From the IMG/VR virus record IMGVR_UViG_3300032245_000134, positions 1 to 37,318 of that record: a DNA stretch of 37,318 bases, one strand, 5' to 3'. Both the position numbers and the translations under genes were made by a program. Of this stretch, positions 31,821-37,318 are shown in pieces. This stretch comes from a virus. A model generated the notes under the pieces. It was not told where the DNA came from. It saw only the letters and a list, made by a program, of their open reading frames with translations, and did not search any database. The stretch's first letter is position 1. Each line of letters opens with the position of its first letter.

Positions 31821-32218
31821 AGGAAGTCCTTGCTAGAAACAGCTTTTAAAGATGGTTGTTCTGACTCTGGAATATCCTCACCGCTATAGATGTATAAACC
31901 AATACCATGTAATGCAATAGCTTTAGCTAAACATCTTTGCATAGCTGTATTAACTGCCATAGCATCAGGATTAGGAATAGCTTGGTTTCTAAAGTTAAGC
32001 ACAGGTAATTGTGAAGTCATAGACTTACCAAACGCATGGACTGTGCAGAATACCATAAGTGTTTCACCAAACTGTTTAGGTTCACCATAAGTCCATGTTG
32101 CAGTTGGGTCTTGCTGCAGAAGTGTATCTACAGCCCAAGCCCATGATAAGTATGATAGACCATTTTTTTTCTCAATGTGGTCTGAAACATTAATCTTACG
32201 TAGTTCGTTATAGTTCAT
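31817..32218 (-). CDS. DUF1071 single-strand annealing protein (Sak3-type)
   Basis: Start chosen at ATG 32218 (133 residues, NYNELRKINVSDHIEKKNGL) because GGAGAG lies just ahead; an upstream ATG at 32284 would give 155 residues and also has a ribosome site. LSYLSWAWAVDTLLQQDPTA and PNPDAMAVNTAMQRCLAKAI are the DUF1071 signature, a family of Rad52-related phage recombinases. With YqaJ it forms a two-component recombination system, as Red-beta and exo do in lambda. Confidence 0.85.
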   Translation of the reverse strand: MNYNELRKINVSDHIEKKNGLSYLSWAWAVDTLLQQDPTATWTYGEPKQFGETLMVFCTVHAFGKSMTSQLPVLNFRNQAIPNPDAMAVNTAMQRCLAKAIALHGIGLYIYSGEDIPESEQPSLKAVSSKDFL

Positions 32219-32372
32219 CTTTGCTCTCTCCTCTTGTTGATGTTGTTCCATCATTACTTGGTCGTAATGTTGTTGTTGACTCATTTGCTCTCTCCCATTT
32301 ATCGTTATCTAGTTTAAGTTCTTCGTTTAATCTTTTAAGTATTATTGCTATATGTTCTAGTTCTGTAGCCAT
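32208..32372 (-). CDS. Small hypothetical protein (54 aa)
   Basis: ATG 32372 to TAA 32208-32210. The first 30 residues form a helix (LEHIAIILKRLNEELKLDND) and the tail is Ser/Thr-rich. A GGGG motif precedes the start. It overlaps DUF1071 by 11 bp if the latter begins at 32218, a normal coupling; if DUF1071 begins at 32284 the overlap becomes 77 bp. Confidence 0.55.
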   Translation of the reverse strand: MATELEHIAIILKRLNEELKLDNDKWERANESTTTLRPSNDGTTSTRGESKDEL

Positions 32373-32557
32373 AACATCCCCACTATAATTAAAACCAATA
32401 TGACAGTCAAGACATTTGTTGTGATATGTTCTTGGCGTTCAGTATCGTCATTATTGTATTCAACACCATATCTTTCACGATAACTTCTAGGTGTTTTATA
32501 ATCCCATTGGTTATACCAGGTATTATGTCTATCCTTTTCCCATCCAAATTTATCCAT
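32357..32557 (-). CDS. Membrane protein, C-terminal anchor (66 aa)
   Basis: The N-terminal 45 residues are polar and aromatic (KFGWEKDRHNTWYNQWDYKT); the last 20 are one hydrophobic helix, LTVILVLIIVGMLWLQN. The start overlaps the previous stop (TAATG). Tail-anchored small membrane protein of the early operon; function unknown. Confidence 0.7.
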   Translation of the reverse strand: MDKFGWEKDRHNTWYNQWDYKTPRSYRERYGVEYNNDDTERQEHITTNVLTVILVLIIVGMLWLQN

Positions 32558-32652
32558 TAGATAAGACCCTCCATTTTACCCATCATGTAAATACAAAACG
32601 CTACATAACACCAAAAAGCTATTACTGTGATTATCATTGTCTTAATTTTCAT
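32557..32652 (-). CDS. Small membrane peptide (31 aa), first gene of the leftward operon
   Basis: ATG 32652 to TAA 32557-32559. KIKTMIITVIAFWCYVAFCI is a single hydrophobic helix followed by YMMGKMEGLI. GGAGAG on the minus strand lies six bases upstream, a clear ribosome site, and the stop overlaps the next ATG. It is the first product after the divergent promoter. Confidence 0.75.
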   Translation of the reverse strand: MKIKTMIITVIAFWCYVAFCIYMMGKMEGLI

Positions 32653-32667
32653 GTATCTCTCCTAAAG

Positions 32668-32707
32668 TTGACAAGTGAACTTTAAACTCATAAAAAATAC
32701 TTGTCAA
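32668..32707. promoter_or_regulatory. Symmetric divergent early promoters
   Basis: TTGACAAGT (32668-32676) and ACTTGTCAA (32699-32707) are a perfect 9-bp inverted repeat. Read rightwards, TTGACA 32668-32673 has a 17-bp spacer to TAAAAA 32691-32696. Read leftwards, TTGACA (32707-32702) has a 17-bp spacer to TAAAGT (32684-32679). Each strand thus has a perfect -35 with a weak -10, and the two promoters overlap completely. They would drive the early operons at 32652 (left) and 32778 (right) and exclude one another. Confidence 0.72.
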
Positions 32708-32777
32708 GTATTTCTAGTAATAAACTAGTAAAAAAATAGTTTACAAATGAAATAAAGTTATGTTAATGTTCTGACCT

Positions 32778-32954
32778 ATGGACATATTGCGTTACATTAT
32801 ATTAGATGAATTTGACGGAAAACCTATAAGAGCCTTTAGTAACAAGGCATCTGCTAAATGGTTTTTAGAGTCAAGACCTAATTGCAAGCTCCATATTTTG
32901 CCCAAAGCAAAAGTTTTACCAGTAACAGAACTTTATGAAGAATGTTTATTTTAA
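32778..32954 (+). CDS. Small conserved protein (58 aa), first gene of the rightward operon
   Basis: ATG 32778 to TAA 32952-32954. DILRYIILDEFDGKPIRAFS and ASAKWFLESRPNCKLHILPK give a mixed alpha/beta protein with two cysteines. The start has no evident ribosome site. A GGAGAG in the bases after its stop serves the next gene. Function unknown; early, directly after the divergent promoter. Confidence 0.7.
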   Translation: MDILRYIILDEFDGKPIRAFSNKASAKWFLESRPNCKLHILPKAKVLPVTELYEECLF

Positions 32955-32964
32955 GGAGAGTATT

Positions 32965-33150
32965 ATGACACAAACTGAATTATTAGAAAAATTATTAGTA
33001 GCACAAACATCATTATGTAAAATCCAAAACATTATAGACTCATCAGATACTCATTTAATGGATGGTGGTATAGAATTAAATGAAGAAGAGTTAAGCACAA
33101 TTTATGAACATATTTGTCAAGGTTTAGGAGATATAAATGTACAAGATTAA
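32965..33150 (+). CDS. Small helical acidic protein (61 aa)
   Basis: Start ATG 32965 chosen for GGAGAG at 32955-32960. TQTELLEKLLVAQTSLCKIQ and EELSTIYEHICQGLGD form two amphipathic helices; overall acidic. The 3' end overlaps the replication gene by 14 bp. Function unknown, early. Confidence 0.65.
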   Translation: MTQTELLEKLLVAQTSLCKIQNIIDSSDTHLMDGGIELNEEELSTIYEHICQGLGDINVQD

Positions 33151-33754
33151 GAACTGGGAGAAGTTTAATCTTTATAATCCTAAGAACCCACGTTATCAAA
33201 AAAAGATGACGTGGTTTAAGTTTTATGGAACTGATTACATAAATAACGTAGAAATACATAAACTATCTTTTGAACAAAAAGCTATTTTAGTAGAGTTATG
33301 GTGTCTTGGTTCTGAAAGTGATGGTGTGTTACCTGACAACTTTGAAATATCTTTTAGACTTCATTATCCTATTGAATTTATTGAAAAAATACTTGACAAG
33401 TTAGTTACTAGAGGATTTCTAGTAGAAAACTATACGCCTGTTAGGATAGAGAAGAGAAGAGAAGAGAAGAAGAGAGAAGATATATATGTCGTTAAAACGA
33501 CCAATAGGTTTGATGAATTTTGGGAACACTATCCTAATGTTCGTAAAGTCAACAAGAAAACTTGTTTAGAAAGATGGGCTAATAAAAATCTTGACGCTAT
33601 AGCAGATGAAGTTATAGGATATGTCAAGCGCATGAAAGATACTCAATCATGGAAAGATGGTTTCTCACCAGCTCCATTAACTCTACTTAACCAGGAGAGA
33701 TGGAATGATGGTGAAATACCTAAAGAACGTAAAGTTTGGGAAGGTGGTATTTAG
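33137..33754 (+). CDS. Replication initiator / replisome organiser-like protein
   Basis: A 205-residue protein. Residues 35 to about 100 form a winged-helix type domain (IHKLSFEQKAILVELWCLGS, ISFRLHYPIEFIEKILDKLV). A charged linker (EKRREEKKRED) follows and a C-terminal domain (RFDEFWEHYPNVRKVNKKTC, LERWANKNLDAIADEVIGYV) like those of phage replication proteins that load helicase. The linker is written by a pure-purine GAGAA repeat, which may be part of the origin. It overlaps the helicase gene by TAGTG. Function inferred from architecture. Confidence 0.75.
   Translation: MYKIKNWEKFNLYNPKNPRYQKKMTWFKFYGTDYINNVEIHKLSFEQKAILVELWCLGSESDGVLPDNFEISFRLHYPIEFIEKILDKLVTRGFLVENYTPVRIEKRREEKKREDIYVVKTTNRFDEFWEHYPNVRKVNKKTCLERWANKNLDAIADEVIGYVKRMKDTQSWKDGFSPAPLTLLNQERWNDGEIPKERKVWEGGI
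33449..33480 (+). repeat. Purine-only GAGAA repeat inside the replication gene, origin candidate
   Basis: Four perfect GAGAA units (33449-33468) followed by imperfect ones, 32 purines in a row, then an AT step TATATAT. Lambda and relatives keep their origin in the initiator gene, so this asymmetry is a candidate origin or unwinding element. Confidence 0.4.
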
Positions 33755-34668
33755 TGAACATAGGTGAAGTAATAGATAAACTAACAGTCAATCAGTCTGT
33801 CATTACTGATTACTATGAACAGGAGTTTAGTCATGCAGAGTTTAAAGTTAAAAGTACGGATATATTTGTTGATGACTTGGTCAAGTATTTTGGTGAGGAA
33901 ATTCATAGTGGAAAATCACTTGGCTGGGTTAAGACGGAAGATAAGTTTCGTGTTAGGAATTCGGAAGTAAACATTCTTACCGGTGTGTCAGGTCATGGTA
34001 AAAGTATGTGGTTATCACAAGTCATATTAGCTATGATGCGACAGAATACTAAATGCCTAGTAGCTAGTTTAGAGATGCGACCTGTGCTTACATTGGCTCG
34101 TATGATTACACAGACTTTAGGTTCACCTGAACCAACAGATGATTACATACACAAGTTTTGTGATAGAGCTAAAGACAAGTTATATATTTATGACCAAACA
34201 GGTGTCACTACTTCACAAGACATGATAGCAACGCTATACTATGGGAAACATATTCTTGGTGTAGATGTATTTGTGATTGACAGTCTTATGAAGATGAGTG
34301 ATATATCTGAAGAGTCTTTAGAAGCTCAAAAACTATTTGTAGATAAGTTAGCAGTTGTGTCACGAGACCTCAATATTGCAGTTTTTTTAGTGGCACACAC
34401 AAGAAAAATGAAGTCTGAAGATGAAATACCAGATGCTACAAACATCATGGGTAGTTCACATATCAGAAATTTATGCGATAATATTATTTGTGTATGGCGT
34501 AATAGGTCTAAAGAAAAATTGATAGAAGAAGGAAAGACACCTGAAGAAGAACTAAAGATTATTCCAGATGCTAAGGTCTTTGTTCAGAAGCAGCGTAATG
34601 CACAATGGGAAGGTTCATTTAACTTTTGGTTTGACACAAAAGGATTACGATACAAGGAGAGTCCATGA
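33754..34668 (+). CDS. DnaB-type replicative helicase (RecA fold)
   Basis: Start GTG 33754 chosen for the preceding AAGGTGG and the TAGTG overlap; a TTG at 33736 would add six residues. 304 residues, with Walker A GVSGHGKS at 77-84, Walker B VDVFVIDS at 170-177 and VFLVAHTRKM as the following strand/His motif. This fits the DnaB/T7 gp4-like C-terminal helicase domain, without primase. It would unwind DNA for host polymerase. It follows the initiator-like gene. Confidence 0.88.
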   Translation: MNIGEVIDKLTVNQSVITDYYEQEFSHAEFKVKSTDIFVDDLVKYFGEEIHSGKSLGWVKTEDKFRVRNSEVNILTGVSGHGKSMWLSQVILAMMRQNTKCLVASLEMRPVLTLARMITQTLGSPEPTDDYIHKFCDRAKDKLYIYDQTGVTTSQDMIATLYYGKHILGVDVFVIDSLMKMSDISEESLEAQKLFVDKLAVVSRDLNIAVFLVAHTRKMKSEDEIPDATNIMGSSHIRNLCDNIICVWRNRSKEKLIEEGKTPEEELKIIPDAKVFVQKQRNAQWEGSFNFWFDTKGLRYKESP

Positions 34669-34838
34669 CCATAAATGATTTTATCAAAGAATGTAAAAAG
34701 CTATTTGGCAATGATATAGAATACAAAGCAACTTCTAAAGACGGACAAGTATTTAAAACGAAAGGATGGAGAGATGATAAAGTGGGCATTAACCAGAGAC
34801 AACTTACCTCAGCTTATAGAAAAGCTAAAAGCACTTGA
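34665..34838 (+). CDS. Small hypothetical protein (57 aa)
   Basis: ATG 34665 overlaps the helicase stop (ATGA) with AAGGAGAG just ahead, a strong ribosome site. TINDFIKECKKLFGNDIEYK and TKGWRDDKVGINQRQLTSAY are basic and helical. It overlaps the ninB start by 65 bp in another frame. Function unknown. Confidence 0.65.
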   Translation: MTINDFIKECKKLFGNDIEYKATSKDGQVFKTKGWRDDKVGINQRQLTSAYRKAKST

Positions 34839-35130
34839 CTTTACTCATAGATGGCGTGTAACAGTAACAGACGCTAAACTAAACCGTAGCCTAGAACAAA
34901 ACGAAAGACTATGGGAACTATACACAAGTATTGGTCAACATCTAGGCATTGAGAAAGATAAGATACACGAACTTATGGGATATAAATTCTTACGCTACCA
35001 AACAGAAATTGCAGGTATGCCTATAGAACTTATAAAGTCAACAACTAAACTAACCACAAGTGAGATGACAGAATACCAACAACAAATAGAGGTATGGGGT
35101 CAGACTATGGGTTGGGGTTGGGATTACTAG
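34774..35130 (+). CDS. ninB: NinB-type recombination protein
   Basis: A 118-residue protein, WRVTVTDAKLNRSLEQNERL, WELYTSIGQHLG, then YKFLRYQTEIAGMPIE and KLTTSEMTEYQQQIEVWGQT, the NinB pattern of lambda (about 146 aa, a little longer). NinB assists RecFOR/Red-type recombination. GGAG precedes the start. The end overlaps DUF1364. Confidence 0.88.
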   Translation: MIKWALTRDNLPQLIEKLKALDFTHRWRVTVTDAKLNRSLEQNERLWELYTSIGQHLGIEKDKIHELMGYKFLRYQTEIAGMPIELIKSTTKLTTSEMTEYQQQIEVWGQTMGWGWDY

Positions 35131-35420
35131 TGAACTATAGAAACCCTAAACTACTTAAACTAGCAGATGGAGCAGAATGTATGATGTGTTCCATGCAAGA
35201 TGGAACTGTAGTAGCTGCACATTCTAATCAACTAAGAGATGGAAAGGGAACATCTATAAAGGCACATGATTACCGTATAGCGTTTCTATGTTATCAATGT
35301 CATCACATGATAGATAATGACAAAAGTTTAGATAAACATGATAGAATAGCTGCATGGGAAGAAGCTCACCGTAAAACTATAGGTTGGCTATTTACTAACA
35401 ATCATTTGGAGGTAAAGTAA
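35130..35420 (+). CDS. DUF1364 HNH-like zinc protein
   Basis: GTG 35130 overlaps the ninB stop (TAGTG) and gives 96 residues starting NYRNPKLLKLADGAECMMCS. DGTVVAAHSNQLRDGKGTSI and FLCYQCHHMIDN carry a zinc-type cluster with HS/HH, the DUF1364 layout of HNH-like phage proteins beside nin genes. Possibly a nuclease. The longer start at 35094 is rejected because it adds an out-of-family tail. Confidence 0.82.
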   Translation: MNYRNPKLLKLADGAECMMCSMQDGTVVAAHSNQLRDGKGTSIKAHDYRIAFLCYQCHHMIDNDKSLDKHDRIAAWEEAHRKTIGWLFTNNHLEVK

Positions 35421-35710
35421 TGGGCAAAGGAAGCGCACCTAGACCATTTACAGATAGAGAAGTATTTGAGTCTAACTTTGATAAAATATTTAGGTCTAAA
35501 GAACCAAGTGATGATGTATCACCACATACACTTGAATATGAATACGAACTAAATAAATCTACAGGTAATGTAGAAAAGACATATTCTCGGATAGATGTTA
35601 TTGCGCAGAATGGAAACGAAGGCTTACATTATCCTGAGTCTTTAGAGCAAGGAACATCTAAACCTAATGGAGAACAATTTGGCAACGAGTCCAACTCAAC
35701 TGAGTCTTAA
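35420..35710 (+). CDS. Conserved hypothetical protein (96 aa)
   Basis: TAATG overlap with the previous gene. GKGSAPRPFTDREVFESNFD and KIF at the start is a common phage motif (MGKGSxPRPF). The rest is acidic and disordered, Ser/Asn-rich (NGEQFGNESNSTES). Function unknown; early-operon member. Confidence 0.75.
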   Translation: MGKGSAPRPFTDREVFESNFDKIFRSKEPSDDVSPHTLEYEYELNKSTGNVEKTYSRIDVIAQNGNEGLHYPESLEQGTSKPNGEQFGNESNSTES

Positions 35711-35996
35711 GAAATTAAGAGAAGAAGGATATACAGTAGCAGTAGTAGAACATTGGAACGCATTTGCTAGAATAAGACAAGACCTATTTGGTTTTATAGA
35801 TTTACTAGCTTTAAAAGGTAAAGAAGTATTAGCAGTTCAAACAACGTCAGCAAGTAACATGAGTGCTAGATGTAAAAAGATAGCAGACCATGAAAATGTA
35901 GGTGCAGTTCGTGAAGCTGGTTGGACTATTCATGTACATGGTTGGCATCAAGATGATAAAAGGAAATGGCATTGCAAAGTGAAAGATGTATCGTGA
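35679..35996 (+). CDS. PD-(D/E)XK-like protein, candidate resolvase or nuclease
   Basis: TTG 35679 is chosen over ATG 35667 because GGAGAA at 35669-35674 is its ribosome site and relatives begin MATxPTQ. 105 residues: ATSPTQLSLKKLREEGYTVA, then HARIRQ-like ARIRQDLFGFIDLLALKGKE and VLAVQTTSASNMSARCKKIA. D-x-n-Q-x-T spacing resembles the PD-(D/E)XK core with Gln in place of Glu. Likely a nuclease-fold protein; activity uncertain. Confidence 0.72.
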   Translation: MATSPTQLSLKKLREEGYTVAVVEHWNAFARIRQDLFGFIDLLALKGKEVLAVQTTSASNMSARCKKIADHENVGAVREAGWTIHVHGWHQDDKRKWHCKVKDVS

Positions 35997-36337
35997 AAGA
36001 AAAGATACTAGAATATCTTACAGAACCACGAACTATAAACGACATAGCAGAACATATAGACTCTAATTATCCTATTACAAAGAACATACTTGTAGAGATG
36101 AGAGATGCAAATGTTATTCACGCTTATAAAGACAATCAAAATAGGCTTATGCACTATTACGTTCCTCAGCCACATCCATTACAAACTATATTTGGACATG
36201 CAGTAAACTTTACACCAGACCAAATAAAAGGCGTTATAAGTCATAACGCAGATGACGCTAAACATAATCTACAACACAAGACTACACAAGAAACGTATGG
36301 AGAAAGCGTAGCATATACGCTAACACGATATGATTAG
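35993..36337 (+). CDS. Winged-helix protein (114 aa)
   Basis: Start GTG 35993 chosen for overlap with the previous stop (GTGA). KEKILEYLTEPRTINDIAEH and IDSNYPITKNILVEMRDANV followed by HAYKDNQNRLMHYYV is a classic small winged helix-turn-helix. The C-terminus is longer and charged. Possible transcription regulator of the early-to-late switch; target unknown. Confidence 0.65.
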   Translation: MKEKILEYLTEPRTINDIAEHIDSNYPITKNILVEMRDANVIHAYKDNQNRLMHYYVPQPHPLQTIFGHAVNFTPDQIKGVISHNADDAKHNLQHKTTQETYGESVAYTLTRYD

Positions 36338-36659
36338 CATGGAAAGATTAATGTCCATTATGGATGATTGGGCTTTATGGATGAAGTCGGATAATCACAA
36401 GCTAGGTTATCCATCTAAAAGCATAGGTATGTCATCTGGTGGTGAGTCTACAAGTGATGTGTTTGAGGATATGTGTTCTGCCCAGGATATGACCAATGTA
36501 AGAACTATTCACGCTATCATACATAGTTTAGATAAGGGTCAACAAGATGCTATATACGCTAGATACCTAGATGCAAAAAAGCCACTTGCATATCCATATA
36601 AACTAGAATTAGCCTTTGATAATCTCCTAACCATAGCTTCAAGACGAATAAACGCATAA
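36330..36659 (+). CDS. Q-like late antiterminator (candidate)
   Basis: A 109-residue protein at the end of the early operon. MDDWALWMKSDNHKLGYPSK and the C-terminal LDKGQQDAIYARYLDAKKPL followed by ELAFDNLLTIASRRINA match the layout of Q/ArpU-type antiterminators, whose C-terminal helix-turn-helix resembles sigma region 4. Directly downstream lie a promoter, a short leader and a terminator before the late genes, as with lambda Q. Sequence resemblance is moderate; the context raises it. Confidence 0.65.
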   Translation: MISMERLMSIMDDWALWMKSDNHKLGYPSKSIGMSSGGESTSDVFEDMCSAQDMTNVRTIHAIIHSLDKGQQDAIYARYLDAKKPLAYPYKLELAFDNLLTIASRRINA

Positions 36660-36664
36660 ACTTG

Positions 36665-36694
36665 TTGAACAAAACTAGTAAAGTATGCTATAAT
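36665..36694 (+). promoter_or_regulatory. Late promoter (pR'-like)
   Basis: TTGAAC 36665-36670, an 18-bp spacer, and TATAAT 36689-36694 (perfect -10). Predicted start near 36701. It stands between the Q-like gene and the first late gene. The spacer holds AAACTAGTAAA, also found at 32722-32732 beside the early promoters. Confidence 0.8.
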
Positions 36695-36701
36695 AACGCC
36701 T

Positions 36702-36725
36702 ATGTGGACAACTCCTGTCCGTTAA
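36702..36725 (+). other. Seven-residue leader ORF resembling the pqqA start
   Basis: ATG 36702 sits at or next to the predicted start of the late transcript and encodes MWTTPVR, then TAA. There is no ribosome site. The first bases match the pqqA start in 15 of 16 positions, so it may be a decayed or mimicking pqqA fragment, or chance. A small GGAC/GTCC stem lies in it. Confidence 0.3.
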
Positions 36726-36739
36726 TAATGTAATCCCAC

Positions 36740-36780
36740 AAAGCCTGACTGCACTCTCTCCGTGGTTGGGCTTTTTCTTT
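36740..36780 (+). terminator. Intrinsic terminator at the head of the late operon (tR'-like)
   Basis: AAAGCCTGAC (36740-36749) pairs with GTTGGGCTTT (36765-36774), two wobble pairs, with CAC/GTG stacked inside and loop TCTCTCC; T-rich run CTTTTTCTTTTT follows. It lies about 40 nt after the predicted late start and before all late genes, so it would cut transcripts at about 75 nt unless antiterminated. Confidence 0.85.
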
Positions 36781-36782
36781 TT

Positions 36783-36956
36783 ATGAAACTATCTATCTGC
36801 GAACAATGTGGTGAGCCTTTTGACTTCACCGAATACTCTTTATGTAACGATTGTAGATATGACCACAGATTTATTAAACTAAGGAATGATAATGAAAAAA
36901 CCAACAACAAAAAAAGGCAAGATGGCAAAAGTAGGGAAAGTGATGAAGGAATTTAA
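36783..36956 (+). CDS. Small zinc-ribbon-like protein (57 aa)
   Basis: ATG 36783, 57 residues. KLSICEQCGEPFDFTEYSLC followed by NDC gives two C-x2-C pairs, a zinc ribbon. The tail (residues 37-57) is highly charged and is read over the DUF6496 gene in another frame (65 bp overlap). No ribosome site is visible after the terminator's T-run. First gene of the late operon. Confidence 0.65.
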   Translation: MKLSICEQCGEPFDFTEYSLCNDCRYDHRFIKLRNDNEKTNNKKRQDGKSRESDEGI

Positions 36957-37068
36957 AACAGGTATGCTTCACACAGGCTCTAAAAAAGGTCCAGTAGTTA
37001 AATCTCCTAAACAAGCTATTGCTATCGCATTAAGCGAAGCAGGCATGAGCAAAAAGAAGAAAAAATAA
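36892..37068 (+). CDS. DUF6496 basic protein
   Basis: ATG 36892 fits AAGGA at 36881-36885 better than ATG 36886, which would be too close. 58 residues: KVGKVMKEFKTGMLHTGSKK followed by GPVVKSPKQAIAIALSEAGM and a poly-Lys end, the DUF6496 pattern. Small basic phage or bacterial proteins of unknown function. The stop overlaps the next ATG (TAATG). Confidence 0.82.
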   Translation: MKKPTTKKGKMAKVGKVMKEFKTGMLHTGSKKGPVVKSPKQAIAIALSEAGMSKKKKK

Positions 37069-37318
37069 TGGCTAAAGAATGTCCAGTCGTCACACACGAC
37101 ATAAAACTTAATCTCAAAAATAGGGACTGGGCGTTTAAAAATGTAGGTTACGGTCCAGCTAATCCTGAAGAACATAACAATGAATTTTGGAGTGCTAAGT
37201 CAGATGAATGGCAAACTCCAGTAGAAACTGCCAAAACTATGCGTTGTGGTAATTGCTCTGCATTTATCCAAACTCCTGAAATGATGGACTGCATAGTTAG
37301 TGGCATACAAGGTGAAGA
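37068..37318 (+). CDS. Cysteine-rich conserved phage protein, 5' part (continues at base 1)
   Basis: ATG 37068 opens a frame beginning AKECPVVTHDIKLNLKNRDW that runs open to the window end and continues in frame from base 1 to 309. Since 37203-37318 duplicates 1-116, the unique part is 37068-37202 (45 codons). The junction-spanning frame shows the genome is circular or permuted. For motifs see the entry at 1-309. Confidence 0.88.
   Translation, partial: MAKECPVVTHDIKLNLKNRDWAFKNVGYGPANPEEHNNEFWSAKSDEWQTPVETAKTMRCGNCSAFIQTPEMMDCIVSGIQGE
37203..37318. repeat. Terminal direct repeat, right copy
   Basis: Exact copy of bases 1-116, read from the alignment of both ends. Any count of genes or bases should drop one copy. 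Confidence 0.95.

Noticed and set aside
29302-32652. Lysogeny module (integrase, CI-like repressor, att site)
   Set aside because: None of the genes has integrase or repressor motifs; the small winged-helix protein alone is not enough.
36661-36782. tRNA or structured riboswitch in the gap before the late genes
   Set aside because: The gap is explained by promoter, leader and terminator; no cloverleaf or known aptamer core is visible.

Overview
This window reads as one complete genome of a tailed double-stranded DNA phage. The first 116 bases recur exactly as the last 116, and one reading frame continues in frame from the last bases into the first, so the sequence is a circular or circularly permuted unit of about 37,202 bp, opened inside a gene. 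The DNA is AT-rich and nearly every base is coding. There is no gene-free stretch longer than about 130 bp. I see no tRNA, rRNA, CRISPR array, integrase, repressor or DNA/RNA polymerase gene. The morphogenesis set (large terminase, P22-type portal, acidic scaffold, DUF5309/SU10-type capsid protein, adaptor, nozzle-like beta protein, no tape measure or sheath) points to a podovirus-like virion with a short tail. The best host clue is a 23-residue pqqA gene at 30856-30927, the precursor peptide of the cofactor PQQ. Its motif and the AT-rich genome fit a phage of a PQQ-using Gram-negative methylotroph such as Methylophilaceae; that is inference.

Layout. (1) Late operon, plus strand, 36783 through the junction to 29301: small Lys/Cys-rich proteins, a glycosyltransferase, small and large terminase, portal, terminator, scaffold, capsid, two sugar/methyl-transfer type enzymes, adaptor, fibre and adhesin genes (interrupted by two homing-type endonucleases), nozzle, C1q/TNF-like protein, a block of virion or ejection proteins, then secreted and membrane proteins, a metalloprotease, holin, GH24 lysozyme and a metallophosphoesterase. 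(2) Leftward operon, minus strand, 32652 down to 29298: small membrane proteins, a DUF1071 annealing protein, a YqaJ exonuclease, an SSB-like protein, a SleB-like wall hydrolase, DUF3310 and several small conserved proteins. pqqA sits inside this block on the opposite strand. (3) Rightward early operon, plus strand, 32778 to 36659: a replication-initiator-like protein, a DnaB-type helicase, NinB, a DUF1364 protein, a PD-(D/E)XK-like protein, a winged-helix protein and a Q-like antiterminator.

Regulation visible in sequence. The two early operons diverge from a 40-bp element in which TTGACA boxes form a perfect 9-bp inverted repeat. Directly after the Q-like gene lie a promoter with a perfect TATAAT, a leader of about 75 nt, an intrinsic terminator, and then the late genes. 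This is the lambda Q / pR' / tR' arrangement and suggests that late expression depends on antitermination.

Most notable: the phage-borne pqqA; the leader of the late promoter, which starts with almost the same 16 bases as pqqA; a fibre gene cut in two by an HNH gene at what looks like an exact codon junction; and a TonB-like proline-rich secreted protein overlapping a membrane coiled-coil protein near the lysis genes. Ten small genes (23-58 residues) were found by reading strands directly; they are supported by start/stop overlaps, ribosome sites or family resemblance.
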